64,000 nucleotides of DNA from Dermanyssus gallinae (taxonomy: Eukaryota; Arthropoda; Arachnida; Mesostigmata; Dermanyssidae), in assembly GCA_003439945.1 (NCBI GenBank), contig QVRM01005202.1, forward strand, positions 1,194,001-1,258,000. Direction: 5' to 3'. The notes under the pieces were generated by a model that saw nothing but the letters and a program-made list of their open reading frames with translations, did not search any database and had not been told where the DNA came from. Of the stretch, positions 1 through 12,139 are shown one piece after another; position 1 is the first letter of the stretch, and every line of letters begins with the position of its first letter. The position numbers were made by a program, and so were the translations under genes.

Positions 1-926
1 AATGACATGGAGATGGTGAGCAGCAGCTATGCGGCAGCACGATATTCACACGCGCCAACCACTACAAAAACAACAAGGATAACAACAAAAATAAAAAGTA
101 AGCAACATCAAAAACACCAACAATAACAACAACAACAACAACAACAATAAAAGCAATCTTGAAACCGATATTTCCACCACCAGCTCTGCCGCCGCCGGAA
201 CTGCCACTTGACTATCTCTCGCATACCTTATCGTGTTGTTATTTTCCTTGTTCACCCTTTTGTACACCCTTGGATTTTCCTATACTTTTATTTCCTTCCG
301 CCGCTCATCGATGCGTTCGCTGCGGAGACCCCGCTGACGGCTGTCCGGGTCTCTTTCAATTATCTCTACGATGGTCATAATAATGTTGATGGTGGTAGTG
401 GTGATGATGATGATGATGATGATGACGGTGATTATCGGCACAAGCAGGGCCAACAGCAGTAGCCATCTATTATTACTAACTATCACTCTGTTTTAAGTCG
501 CGAATAACAAGCCGAGAACAGCTGACGACGGTATATGTGTCAATGTTATATACATACTCAATATGAGTGAATTAAATGCGATGATGAGTACTTTGTCTTA
601 ACAAATTATGTCTTTGTTTACTATTTTCTACAGCTACTACTACTATTACTACTACCAATACTACTCCGACGAGCTCCGATCTATTAGGTTTCCGCTCCAA
701 GGTGTAAACAGTACAAGCGGCAGCGTGAATCGATTAGTGATTGACATTCACGATGTGTCGGGAAACTCAACTCACAACGTCTGTGCTTCTTCCGTTTGCA
801 GTTGCTGTTTTTCTCCTTGTTTAATAACTCCTCCTCTTTTTTAATTCTGTCGTGAAAACTTCGCAATATTTATCTGAAGAACAAACATAAATTATGTCTT
901 CCTGATATTTTCTCTCTGCCCCTTAT

Positions 927-980
<54 letters not shown>

Positions 981-1509
981 TATTGACAGGCAGACGCGTA
1001 ACCAACCCAACGTATAATGTCAACAATAGCACTGTATGTGCCAATATATAACGGATTCTACTGTGGATGTGGGCAAGCTTTTTAGGCAACTACTCAATAT
1101 GAAGAGGTTTGAGCGTCTACAGCCGCACGACCTTCTTCGTTTTTCCTTCCTTACTTTAAGAAACGTGAATAGCATCATAAACTTGCGTGAAAATGTGGCC
1201 GCTGCGCCGGTTTCGTTCGGAGTGACGCTGTTTCCTGATTTACGAATGTGCATATTTTACGTGCGACAGAGTACAGACGAATTACCTCGAATGGCAAATG
1301 TACAAACATCAACATAGGCTATTCAATTTACAGGCGTTTGTGCAGTTCGAGGAACTTTTATCCGCAGCAATTCGGGAAACGTTAGGCCAACGTACCTCAA
1401 TTAGGTTCTGAACAAATGAGAATTCCCCAAAACCTTGAAGAACTGGTAAACAGTTCCGAAACCTGGGAGGAGGTAAATGTGAGGATTAGGGTTTGTTACT
1501 GAGTAACCC
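1..1509. other. non-coding left edge with simple repeats
   Basis: No gene is supported here. The stretch holds an imperfect CAA/AAC tract at about 64-160, a short GAT run near 399-425, and a (TA)n array at about 933-977. Open frames in it are short and consist of repeat translation (poly-Leu, poly-Asp, alternating Ile-Tyr). Confidence 0.6.
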
Positions 1510-2180
1510 CATGTCATCGGGGAGTTCCACACCCACGCGCTTCTTCACGGCCAGATTCTGACTTCTGCGCTGGGTGTGCATAAAGCATTTTTCCCAAACC
1601 TTGAAAAAAATAAGGCCGCCTTAATCTATCATTCCATGGACAGTCCTCTCTCCCAAACATGGCAATACGAAGTCTGAGGCCACTGACGGCACGGAACTGC
1701 TCGTCGGTCTGCTTACTGCAGATGAGCTCGGATAAAAATACGTCGATCCACGCTCCGGCGGCGTCGGACGGGACCGCTCTTAGTCTAATGACGCCTACGT
1801 CTAACTCGCAGGCCGGCAGTAGAGTTAAGTGGCCCGAGTGGCGATTCGGTCGCATTCCTTCTGCGTAGTGGCCTATTGATGAGGCAGATGAGTCCGTCAG
1901 GCGCACCTACGTGACGATTCAAGGAACGCGGGCAAGACAAAGTACGTGGCCAAGCAAATGTTCTTTCCGCCCAGCCAGAACGGTAAGCTTGCCTTCGTCC
2001 ATGCTCTATCCTCGAGCGTCCCGTCCAGCCTTGACGTCCTGGCACGAATTATGTCAAGGATTGGAGGTCCGGAACCAAAGGCTCCGAACTTACAGGTAGG
2101 CTACCGACTCGCCGGCCGTCTACGCGTCTATTTGGGCGGACATGGCTCTGCGGATGAAAGAAAAATAGGGGAACACTAAG
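1510..2180. other. GC-richer segment, unassigned decayed sequence
   Basis: This 0.67-kb block is richer in GC than its flanks and has moderately long open frames on both strands. One is a minus-strand frame at 1514-1906, another a plus-strand frame at 1946-2179 of balanced amino-acid composition. I recognise no family. A decayed retrotransposon ORF1 is possible, but nothing in the sequence proves it. No splice sites or start context identify a gene. Confidence 0.3.
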
Positions 2181-3161
2181 GTTGGCCTAATGAACACTAG
2201 CAATCACGATTAAACGGGCGTAACTGATGGTCTCGACCGAAACCATTATGGTACTAGCTAAGATGCAGCCATGGGGCTTACAAGCGGGAGAAAGGAGCGA
2301 GACATTTAGATCTTACTAAAGCTAATGGTTAAAATAAGTAAGGGCACTAGTGACACGTGTATGTGTGCGACTGTTAGACGTAAACGTCATTTTAACCAGG
2401 TGGCGGACAGCGTGAGGAGGTCGTGGGCTACATAATGACCCAGACGGAAGCGTGGCGGGAGAAGACGGACCTGTTTGAAGTAATTGTTACGCTTAAGGCA
2501 GTCATGGACATTCCTAGACGAAGCGCCGACGAATGAAGGGGGAGAAGGAGGGGAAGTGCAGCCAGGCCCTCAAAGTTTTCGCGTACGCTCTCAGGACGGT
2601 GCATACTTCGGCATAGGCTCCCGTCAGGCCAGACAGGTATATATGTAGAAAGATGGACGAGTATTCCAAATATTGCCGATCTTGAGAGGGTGAGAAGAAC
2701 TCTGAGTTTAGTAGTTGATCAGATGAGTCCACGTCAACAACGTGATTTCACACCTCGTACTCATCTAGTAGGTAAAACACAACGTTTTAACGTAGTTGTT
2801 GATGATACTGTTGCGGCTTGCGGGTCTTTCTAATTGGCGTTCTTGCTTTCGATATCTCCAGCTTTCTTTATCACTTGCTCTTGCCGCAACCTCGGGCAAA
2901 GAACGATAAGTGTGCTGTCCTGGTCTTCCCACAGACTCTTAATCTCTCCCTCACATACAGCCACACGTTAGTAGCGGCGGCATTGACTCCGTTTCGTGAT
3001 TTAGGGAGTACATGAGAAATTCCGCCAAATCTCGACATAGTGGTCCGCTATTTAGTTTTAAATAAACGGCGAGTTATATGTAGCACAATATTTTTTGTCG
3101 AAACGTCTGTGCTCCCAATTGTTTTTCTTTTTGTCCTATTGTGGCCGATTATAGTCTCCTA
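2181..3161. other. intergenic, nothing recognised
   Basis: I see no gene, RNA gene or clear repeat family. Short open frames have no recognisable similarity. Confidence 0.5.
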
Positions 3162-3269
3162 CGGTATTCACCTTGTCCACGGTGGAAACCATGACAAGCA
3201 ATTTAAGAGTGGCGGGTCCAGGACTTGAACCCACAACCTCCTAAAAATTCACTAAGCCACCTTTCTCGG
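3162..3269 (-). mobile_element. SINE family A, truncated copy
   Basis: Reading the minus strand, this matches the head and middle of the tRNA-derived SINE seen at 62833-63026 and 11951-12139. A-box-like TGGCTTAGTG and B-box-like GGTTCAAGTCC positions are recognisable, followed by the element-specific segment around 'aatttaagagtggc' read on the plus strand. The tail of the family is missing or too diverged. Confidence 0.6.
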
Positions 3270-3675
3270 CAACACGCAAAGCAAACAGAGAACAAACGCG
3301 GTGAACCAGCAGGCAGACCAGCACACAGGAAGAAGGAGGGATGGAAACACCATCGACAAGGTCCTGGAAAGGCTGCTGGGGGCGTCGAACGAGAGGAGAA
3401 GCAAGGCTCCTGCTCTAGCACATTTGCGCCACCTGAGACAGACAAAAGAGAACAACCATGCCCGTAGACCTGTAAACACGCATGCAAACGCGCTCACATA
3501 TATCCACATACATCGAGAGTTGAAGCAAGACAGCCAGGAAGAGTGAGGAGGGGCAACATTGGCTGTTCACAATTGGTGCGATTGTCGAGGCGCACATTTT
3601 GTTTTAGTAGTTCTTCTCCAGATTTTCCTTATTTTCTATTTTTCCTTCTTTTTGTCCCCCCTTTCTCTCACACTT

Positions 3676-3685
<10 letters not shown>

Positions 3686-3725
<40 letters not shown>
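3686..3725. repeat. (TA)n microsatellite
   Basis: About 20 TA units follow a CT-rich tract. The Ile-Tyr open frames across it are repeat translation. Confidence 0.95.
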
Positions 3726-3729
<4 letters not shown>

Positions 3730-4018
3730 TATTTGTCGTCCGTTGCGACGCGAGCGTACGACGATAACGACAACGAATCATTCGTTCGGCGTTTACGATC
3801 TTCGAATCTGTCTCCAATCTAAACCAGTGGCTGGAAAACGGGCGCCAGTGAGGAGCGACAACAACAACGAACAGCGGAATGATGAGCGGCGGAGCATGGG
3901 GTACAGGGCGAACAAGAAAACAGTGAGGAACGCCTGGCATGGCGGGAAAATACGTACAGCACGTTCGTCATCACCTGCGCCATTATCAGTATCAAGAACG
4001 ACGTCGAGACAACCACGG

Positions 4019-4253
4019 TAACAACAATAACAACAACAACAACCACAACGACAACAACACCAACAACAACAACCACAACGACAACAACACCGACAACAAC
4101 AACAACCACAACGACTACAACACCGACAACAACAACCACAACGACTACAACACCGACAACAACAACAACAACAACAACCACAACGACTACAACACCGACA
4201 ACAACAACAACAATAACAACAACAACAACAACCACAACGACAACAACACCGAC
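4019..4253 (+). repeat. CAA-based minisatellite
   Basis: AAC trinucleotides are organised into a higher-order unit of roughly 30-48 bases containing 'ccacaacgactacaacaccg', repeated about five times with varying numbers of AAC between. This is a compound minisatellite, not a plain microsatellite. The minus-strand open frame (3819-4310) is poly-Val repeat translation. Confidence 0.85.
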
Positions 4254-6000
4254 ACTATTAAGCACGATACCATCGTTAGCTGATAGCAGCATCAACTGAT
4301 AGCAAATCACCCGCCGATACGGGTGCTGTAAACCGCGTGTCGACTCACTCGCTTGTTTTGACAGGCCAATTCATGATTATGAAGAGAGAAAAAAATTGCA
4401 CACAAACACACACATACATACACACTAATGATACGGCCATAGGTTTCACACTCAACGAAACAGGTTGTTGTCAACAAGCAACGAGAAGGTAAATATTTGT
4501 TTGGTCTCTGGCGTATTCACACAACATTAATTGCTGCCTCGCTATCACCGCTCGGTTGTTTGTTCTATTGCTGTAGCTGCTGTTGTTGTCGTCGTTAATG
4601 TTTGTTGTCACTGTTGTTGTTGTTGTTATTAATGTTGCTATTGTTGTTTGTTGCAGCTTCTCTTGTTGTTGTTACGGCTACCATTGTGGCTGTTGTCATC
4701 TTGGTATCGTTGGCGTTTATGTTTTCTCGTAGCACTATTGATGTTCTTACTGCGACACATGTTGGGATTACTGGTCACTTTATTAAAAATGTTTACTCTA
4801 CGGATTGCTTACCTTTGCTGATTGCTACTGCTGTAAGGCTGATAGCGCTGTTACAGTTATCGATCCGCCATAAGGTCATCGGTGTTATCGATGTCGTTAA
4901 CGTTGTCATGATCCTCTACGTTCTTAGCTGTGCTAGTGTATAGCGCAGCGACAAACGGTTGTGATCTCTGATGTTAACTTCTGTTCGTAATCAAATTCAA
5001 GTGTTGCGTATTGCTTGCTAGTCTTGTTTCCTCGACAGTCTATCGCCTCGCCAACACTGATGAAGATCACATAGATCTGCCATGTCGACTCATAGGTTGG
5101 CTTTATGTTCCAAGACGACAACGATCTCGATAGCGAAACGCTCACAGGCACTACGCAGTAGATAATCAACTGTCGTATATAAGGACCTTTGCATAAAATT
5201 CCAGACAAATTGCATGTGATAGGAACTGCTTATAAGTCTCGTCAGTCAACTGACTAAGTTGATGCTAACTTAGTTAGATGTCGAAGCAAGAACGGCGTTT
5301 CGCCAAGCAGAGTGATCGCGTCTGAGCGTCTGACCTCACCTAGGACCTCCACCCGGACCCGGACAGTTCGAGCCAGGCTGCTCGCAAGAACGGCGTCAAA
5401 CGGCCTGTCGAAAATTCGGCCGACAGATGCTGACTCGATTGGCGAACTCTGCCAAGAAAGGAGCGCCCTGTGGTTTCTGTGCTGTACGGGTAGGCTCTGT
5501 ACGTTTTTTGGCGAATATGGCATTTTCATAATACGTTAGTATTCCTGAACTAATTATACGTCGGATACGGTCGGATATAAGGAGCAAGCGACAAGGACCA
5601 ACGTTTAGCCCGCGCATTTTACGAGACTGTATATGTACAGATGTCATTTTTCCACCCTGTGAAAATAAAGGCAAGTTTGAAGCAAGTTCGATGCTCTACT
5701 GGAATCTCTTTCAGCTACACGGGACGACGCAATGAGTTTCCTATGGCATCACACAAAGGACACGAAAAACTTGTTTGCATCGATGGACGTGTAGTTAACG
5801 TCTCTAAAAATACCGTTATACGGGAAAAAGAGATGTGCGACCGCTCTTGGGTATAGAGTGCTTCCGAATTCTTAACTGACGGTGCCAGTGTAGCAATGTC
5901 GTGCGAAATTAGCCCGTGGCAATTCTAGAAGCGGGTCCGTGAAGCCATTTGTTTAATAAGGTAATCGTATACATAGTCAGTATATAGAAACGGCCAGTAA

Positions 6001-6054
<54 letters not shown>

Positions 6055-6337
6055 AGAAAGCTTTCTGAAATTTAGAAATATATATACTCGTGTACATTCA
6101 CAGACGCGACAGCAAAGACGACGGACAAAGCAGGAAGAACACGTCAACAAAAACGTCACATTATAGTAATATAAATAACTGTAACATAATCGCAGGAGAC
6201 TAGATGATACCGGATATAACCTCGCCCTCGGCGATCTTAAGCATATGAAATAACAAACGCATATGAATATCATATAAGAATCGTTGATAAATTGATAAAA
6301 TAATGGAATGCCATTCGTCTCTATCTCTGTCAACCTG
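4254..6337. other. intergenic, simple repeats
   Basis: No gene is supported. It holds a GTT-rich tract at about 4575-4670, a (TA)n array at about 6004-6052, and a short stem of eight pairs around 5254-5276 (actaagtt/aacttagt). Minus-strand frames at 5254-5674 have mixed composition, but I recognise no family. Confidence 0.5.
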
Positions 6338-6705
6338 CGACGTAACATCTTGGCCTGTAGTAACATTCTTGGTAGTTCTGGAAGAGCTTTTAGCCGGCTG
6401 GCTTCTGTATCGAGTTAGCTGAGAGTTCATGCATGCGTCAACATATAAATATAAATATATAGTTTGTTGTTGTTTATTCACTATTATTGGTCCCGACAAT
6501 AATTGCAAGTTAGGTCGTTAACGCCAGTCAATTACAACGTCAACACCAGCCCTTACCGAGCTGGTGTTATATAACATGCATCCTATTACGTGGTATCGGT
6601 CGAGACGTAACGTCTGGGCTTACAGTAGCATTCTTGGTAGTTCTGGAAGAGCTTTTAGCCGGCTGGCTTCTGTATCGAGTCAGCTGAGAGTTATTGCATA
6701 CGTCA

Positions 6706-6749
<44 letters not shown>

Positions 6750-6890
6750 TGTTGTTGTTTATTCACCATTATGGGTCCTCACAATAATTGCAGAGGAGGG
6801 CGTTAACGCAGGTCAATTACAACGTCAACACCAGCCCTTAACAAGCTGGTGTTATATTGCATACATTTTATTACGTGATATCGGTCGATA
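6338..6890. repeat. tandem duplication, about 263-base unit, two copies
   Basis: Unit 1 (6338-6600) and unit 2 (6601 to about 6890) share long matching blocks in the same order. Examples are 'cattcttggtagttctgg' then 'agcttttagccggctggc', a TA stretch, 'gtttgttgttgtttattc', and 'caattacaacgtcaacacc' then 'agccctta'. In unit 2 the TA stretch has expanded to a pure (TA)n array (6714-6746), while in unit 1 it is a short interrupted run. No coding content. Confidence 0.85.
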
Positions 6891-7159
6891 TCGATTGTGC
6901 CATAGTGTCTACATACATACTTGTTGATTTGGAAACATTTTCCCGTAAGACAGAGACACTGATGGTATCCGCGCCAGGTTGTTTTGCAAATAACTGCTTT
7001 GTTTTTTTAGCAGGTCTTCTTTCTATCAGCTGATAAGGAAAGTGGGACCATTTGTGAAGATTTGAATGACAGGGTTTCAGTTCCGCCTTTCTCTGTGTTG
7101 CTTGTATGCTTCAAGATCGTCGCAGTCGAACTAGTAATTGCAGTGTTCTAGGTCTTCTA
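6891..7159. other. intergenic, possible 3' remains of retroelement
   Basis: No gene is recognised. It lies just past the last readable codons of the minus-strand reverse-transcriptase relic and may include its decayed 3' end. Confidence 0.3.
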
Positions 7160-7860
7160 TTAGTGTGGGTTCGTTGGGCACATGCGATGAGGTTTTAAGG
7201 AAACCGCCTTGCCTCTCTCATTTTTAATGTGCCTAGTAAAACGCAGCTTGGGCGTTAGTGTTACTCCCAAGTATCTAAAGCTATTGTTCAATTTTAGTGC
7301 GTGCCCAGGTATCCCTATATTATAGTCAGTTTGAGTATGTCGAGCCCGGTAGCGTGGTGCATTCGCGTGCGCCTCACCACCGCAAGAGACACATAGGTGC
7401 ACGGGTTTGAGCCCCATCGTTGCACGTTTGTATCTATGGAGTCCGTCTCACGAAGCAATGATGTAAACGCTAAATGTTGACTGTGGGTCAGCCCCAAAAA
7501 AACGTCAGTTTGAGCATAAGCTCTTCCGCTGCCAAACGTATCACTTTTGTTTTGAGACATTGATTTTCAGCTTTAACTTCTCGGAGGTACTACCCAAGAC
7601 CAGCTGTACAGTATAAATAAAAATGAGCTAGCGTATCACCCTGTGCCACACCCATTGTTTGTGATACCTTCTTAGCGACTGCATAAGCCCCGCTTACAAT
7701 TGTGATGCATCGGCCAGCTAAAAAAGCGCGTATGGGGTTATACATTCTGCCCTTACTGTTAAGTTCTTTACGGAGAGTCAGTAAAAGCCGGTATTTTGGC
7801 ATCAGAAGCTGTTTTAAAATCAATTAAAGCTGCATAAGTCACAAATTAGCCTAATCTCTA
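7160..7860 (-). pseudogene. non-LTR retrotransposon reverse transcriptase relic
   Basis: On the minus strand, codons from about 7860 down read as part of a reverse-transcriptase domain. A decayed AALIDFKTA block resembles the [FY]-x-DF-x-KAF palm motif. It is followed by a segment with RAFLAG and then GVAQGDTLAHFYLY, matching the GVxQGxxLSPxLF block. After the nested SINE comes FRYLGVTLTPKLRFTRHI, typical of the region after the YADD motif. The YADD block itself is not readable. Frameshifts and stops make it a dead fragment. The exact clade is uncertain. Confidence 0.65.
7337..7498 (+). mobile_element. SINE family B, full copy nested in RT relic
   Basis: This is a tRNA-derived SINE with a promoter A box in 'cccggtagcgtggtgcattc' and a B box in 'gggtttgagcccc'. 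A family-specific body leads to a terminal inverted motif (gactg...cagtc-like 'ctgtgggtcagcccc') and a short A run. It interrupts the reverse-transcriptase relic and is flanked by near-identical direct repeats, 'gtcagtttgagtat' on the left and 'gtcagtttgagcat' on the right. That is a target-site duplication of about 14 bases with one mismatch. Confidence 0.85.
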
Positions 7861-8765
7861 GGCATTCTATTACATCTGTAAGTGCTCCCTTAGTTGAAGG
7901 CCCAGGAATAAATATATATTGCTCTGCTGGTAAATCTGCGTCAAATTCTAGATAGTTGTTTGACAAAAAGCAATACGAGTATAAAAACCATTTACACTAC
8001 TATGCCGCGGTAGTTTTTATATATAATTTTCGATTAAGCCCTTGCATGAAACAGGTCAAAGTAAGTAATGAGGTCAGGCTTATGAATTAGCAGTGTTACA
8101 AGCCGCAGTCGATACTACGTATAGCCCTTGTATATTAGCCCGATAATTCTGCTGCGGATTTATGCTGATGAATTGTAAAAAATAAGCATTAACTAAGTAT
8201 GTTTGACAGACATAATTAAACGGCTACAAGGAACGACAGTAAAGCCAATTGTAGACGGTGCTGGCAGCTATTTGAATTGAAAATTGTACGCTTAACACTC
8301 TAACCACCACCATAATATAGGTGGGTTCAAATGAACATGCACAAAACGTCGTAACAACCAAACCGGTTGAAATTTGAATAGGTCGCTTTGAGACTACGTA
8401 GTGAGACATCTAGAGACGCGAATGAAGTGTCAGGCGTGGTATGCACATGCGAAATCGCCCGCGCCCATCTACCTGAAGAACCCGCTTTTTTGCCACCAGT
8501 TCAAACCTGAGACCAGAGAGAGAGAGCGGGACAGCAAGCAATGAGCAACATGCGTTAAAAACAATCAAAGGCGCTTCGCCTGGGACAACAAACCTAAGAA
8601 CACAGTGGACGACTGGCCCTTGTCACATCTCAGCAGGACCTCTGGGAACCGGGAATCCGTCAGCTCGTGAAACAGTGGAATGGTTGGCTTAACTAGCGTT
8701 TACTTTTGAATAAAGGCTTCATCTATACCCGCAGTGTTTTTGTAGCTCCAAATTTGAACTAATCT

Positions 8766-8799
<34 letters not shown>

Positions 8800-9148
8800 G
8801 GCTCTGGCACGTGTCGAGCACTGCTTGTATCCAACTATTGCAAGGCATAAGCGCTTCATCGGCAGCCGACGTCTATACACTATGTACCCTCCTCCAAACG
8901 TTTCAATAACTTCCAGATAACTGGCCCACGATGTGTGTTGTTAGCCCGCATCCTAACTAAGACTCGTTGGCCTTCAGTCTATGCTAACCAGTTCTTGATA
9001 CCTGAGCAGGTCGTAAGGCTGTAGGTGCCGTTGTAGGCCGCCAACATCCCTCTAGTCCTCTCAACTGGTCTAGATAATGAGAGCGCTAGAGGTGGAAGGG
9101 AAGGAACGCGTAACTTATCAGATCCGCCTTGATATCCATGTTTACAAA

Positions 9149-9187
<39 letters not shown>

Positions 9188-9423
9188 CAGACGCACAAAT
9201 GACGACAACACATGTTTGTAGATAGACACATCTGGGTCACGCAATCTCTCTTCATTTTAACCTCGAACTAAAGTACACTAATCGAATGGCCTATTTGACT
9301 CTTTCTGCCCTCTTGAGCTGGCCTAGCTACGTCTCTGCAGCCAACGATAGAATCCGTCAAGATCTGTATGCAACAATATTCGCAACAGAGTGAGCAACCA
9401 TTACCTTATTATAGAGCTACCTC

Positions 9424-9465
<42 letters not shown>

Positions 9466-10009
9466 GACAAATGTGATGTCGCATGGAGAGTTCCGCGCAT
9501 GGGTGGAAACAGCCAACATCGTGTCGAATCTTCGAGATAGACAAAGTTTTTTTTATTCCAATATAAGGATGCAGGTAAATATCAATAATGTTAATTGTAA
9601 TTGAATTAATGCTACTCGGCCTAAGTGGATAGAATGGCATTATTGAAAGCGGCGCAGATACATATTGGCAAAGGATGGAACACAAATAAGTACAAGAACC
9701 CAATCGCCTGGTACGTACCCCTATTAGCTGGGTAATCTCTACTCCTCAGCGATAAAGTTTTTTTCAGGTAACCACGGAACCGCGACCATAAGATGAAAGA
9801 TCACCCTAAAACGATTATAGAATGTATGCGCATTAGAAGCATACTATATATATATATACATATATGCCGTATACATATATATACATATATGCCGCTTCGG
9901 TGAGAGGCACCCTGGCTAGGTGGACCAGCCCAAGCCTGGACCTAACGCCTTGAGTTATGCCCCGAGCGGGCTGTGGACATGTTCTTACATCACAAATCTA
10001 TACCTTGAT

Positions 10010-10013
<4 letters not shown>
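7861..10013. other. intergenic, microsatellites only
   Basis: No gene is supported. (TA)n arrays lie at about 8768-8796 and 9152-9186. An ATT array is at about 9429-9466. A small direct repeat of 'tatacatatatgccg' lies near 9855-9893. Confidence 0.55.
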
Positions 10014-10075
<62 letters not shown>

Positions 10076-10080
10076 TAATA
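10014..10080. repeat. (TA)n microsatellite
   Basis: A near-perfect TA array immediately precedes (20 bases) the 3' end of a minus-strand SINE family B copy. Confidence 0.95.
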
Positions 10081-10100
10081 CAAACGTTCTTAATCTAAAA

Positions 10101-10273
10101 TTTTCCGGCTGACTTTCAGCCAACATTTAACGTCCACGGAAATGCTTTCGCTTGCTTTGTAAGACGGACTTCATAAACACAAGAAAAGGCGGGGATCGAA
10201 CCCGTGCACCCGTTCTATACGTCTCCTCCGGTCGCAGGGCGCACGTGAATGCACCACGACGCTACCGGGTTCG
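10101..10273 (-). mobile_element. SINE family B copy
   Basis: Read on the minus strand it has the family B order: 'cccggtagcgtcgtggtgca' A-box region, the 'gcgaccggaggag' segment, a B box 'gggttcgatcccc', 'tccgtcttac', and the terminal 'ggctgaaagtcagcc' hairpin. It is complete or nearly so. Confidence 0.85.
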
Positions 10274-10522
10274 GCGACGTTCTCAATCTCAGCACCGTCG
10301 ACCTGCGGGCAGCAAGATTCCCACGACGACCACCGGAACAGTGGCGATTGGCCAGCGATTGATACCAGCTCCCGCTAGCAAAGCGTAGACCGGCGAGAAA
10401 CCAGACCACTCGAGTAGTCTGGCTGGGACTGCCCGACTCGGCAACATCAGTCAACAGTTCTGCTCACTCAGTCACGGCGCCTTTAGGCGGCTAGAAATGT
10501 TGACAATCTACCTGCTATTACG

Positions 10523-10565
10523 ATGACTAGATGATACACGACTTCTACCTGTATCATCTAGTCAT
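10523..10565. other. perfect 16-bp hairpin
   Basis: The left arm atgactagatgataca (10523-10538) and right arm tgtatcatctagtcat (10550-10565) are exact reverse complements with an 11-base loop. It is not part of any repeat copy I recognise in the window. It may be the remains of a foldback element or a chance structure. Confidence 0.6.
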
Positions 10566-11950
10566 AATTGTGATCATCTCTAACAGTAGCACCCCCCGCT
10601 ATCACAATCGTCGTTGTCGTCGTCGTCGTGTTTGAAATCTATAGGCGCTATCACAGCGAGTGCTGTCGGCTGCCCATGAAAAACACGACAACAGTGTAAC
10701 ACCGCGTACGCTCGATCAATAGAGATATGATCAATCGATCCAGACAACTAATACTAAACACCACAGCAATAGTAACAACAGCACCAGCAGCAGCATCAAT
10801 AAAGCAACAACAACAGATGTAACATCATCGAGAGTGGATGGCAACAACAACAACAGCAACAGCAACAACTACAACAGTAAACATCACCGAAAGTGGACGG
10901 AAACAACAACTACAGCAATAGCAATAATCCCACCAGCAAAAACAGCTACACGGGCTCTCTCGCGCGCAAACAGCTTCTTAACATCCCCACGGACTTCAAT
11001 GGCGGCTGTAGCGGTATAGTATACCGCTCCACCGCCGCCGTCGTTGACGTCGAATGACGAAGACTTCTCGAAGTGTCCCCAACGACAACGACAGCAAAAT
11101 GGTATGGTGACTCTAGTTTAGACAAGATGCTTTGACTACGTTAAACAGCTGAACACTTACTCAGCCTCTACACACCACCCACTTAAGGACAGCACTGAAT
11201 ATACCATGCGAGATACACAAACTGCAACAAACTCCTAAACATGAGCATATTCACTTTACTTCGACGCAGTTCGCATCGGTCGAATGCGTCGATCATCGTC
11301 ACTATCAATCAGTCGGTGAGTCACAGACTGATAGTTAAATTAGATTGAAATAAAAATTCAAAAGACAAATTTTATTGAAAGCCATATATTTTAGAAATGA
11401 TCAGATAGGTTTTGTATGCCCAAATAGAGCAAGTTCAGCGAAAAAAAAAAATATGTTTCGGTCTGCTCCAGAAAAATGGTAGTGCATAAACACAGCAAAT
11501 ATATCCGACAACGATTCTACCCCCCTTCCCTGTGTGGGGATGTGTTTCAAAACTCCAACGACAGACGATCATATCTGCGTCTAGCTCGAACGCAGCTCGG
11601 ACAACTTGGCCATTTTAGGCTTCTAAGCCCCAATAAACGTCTACGGCGTCTGAGTACTGCTTCTACCATTTGCAACCCATATATATATATATATATATAT
11701 AATGTAAAAAGTGTTATACATTCTTCAGATAAAGTAGAACTTTCCCATGAATTGGATGTTGTGCTTAGATTCTGTATAGGAGGACTGGTTGTCTCGCAAT
11801 GGCATATTTATGCTCCTACGTCGGGCAGCAACAACACAAGTGTCACAAATTGTAGTTATTTCACTCTCATTCCGATACAAGACTTATCAGAGACCATGTT
11901 CCATTAGAAAACATATTGGCTTTAATAAGCACTACAATTATTTTTTTTTA
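10566..11950. other. intergenic, CAA/CAG tracts and a TA array
   Basis: No gene is supported. Interrupted CAA/CAG tracts lie at about 10770-10930 and a short (TA)n array at about 11681-11702. Confidence 0.5.
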
Positions 11951-12139
11951 GATTTTCCGTAAGGCTAACGCCCGTGTACGGTTTTTTCATGTCATGGCTA
12001 ATTTTTAATCAACTCCGGCATCTACCTTGTTTAAATTGGAAACCATGCAAACCAATTTAAGAGTGGCCGGTCTGGGTCTCGAGCCCAGTCCTCCCGAATG
12101 CAAGTCAAAGCCATCTTGCCATTAAGCCACCTTGCTCGG
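11951..12139 (-). mobile_element. SINE family A, full copy
   Basis: On the minus strand it begins 'ccgagcaaggtggcttaatg' (A box), then a B-box region 'gggctcgagaccc'. The family body follows, with 'gccactcttaaattggtttg' then 'catggtttccaatt', 'ccggagttgattaaaaatta', 'gccatgacatg', and a tail 'cgggcgttagccttacgg' ending in an A-rich run. It aligns throughout with 62833-63026. Confidence 0.85.

Noticed and set aside
4019..4253. CRISPR-like array
   Set aside because: Units are variable AAC-based repeats without unique spacers, in a eukaryotic context.
3819..4310. 163-codon minus-strand frame
   Set aside because: It is almost entirely poly-Val translation of the CAA minisatellite.
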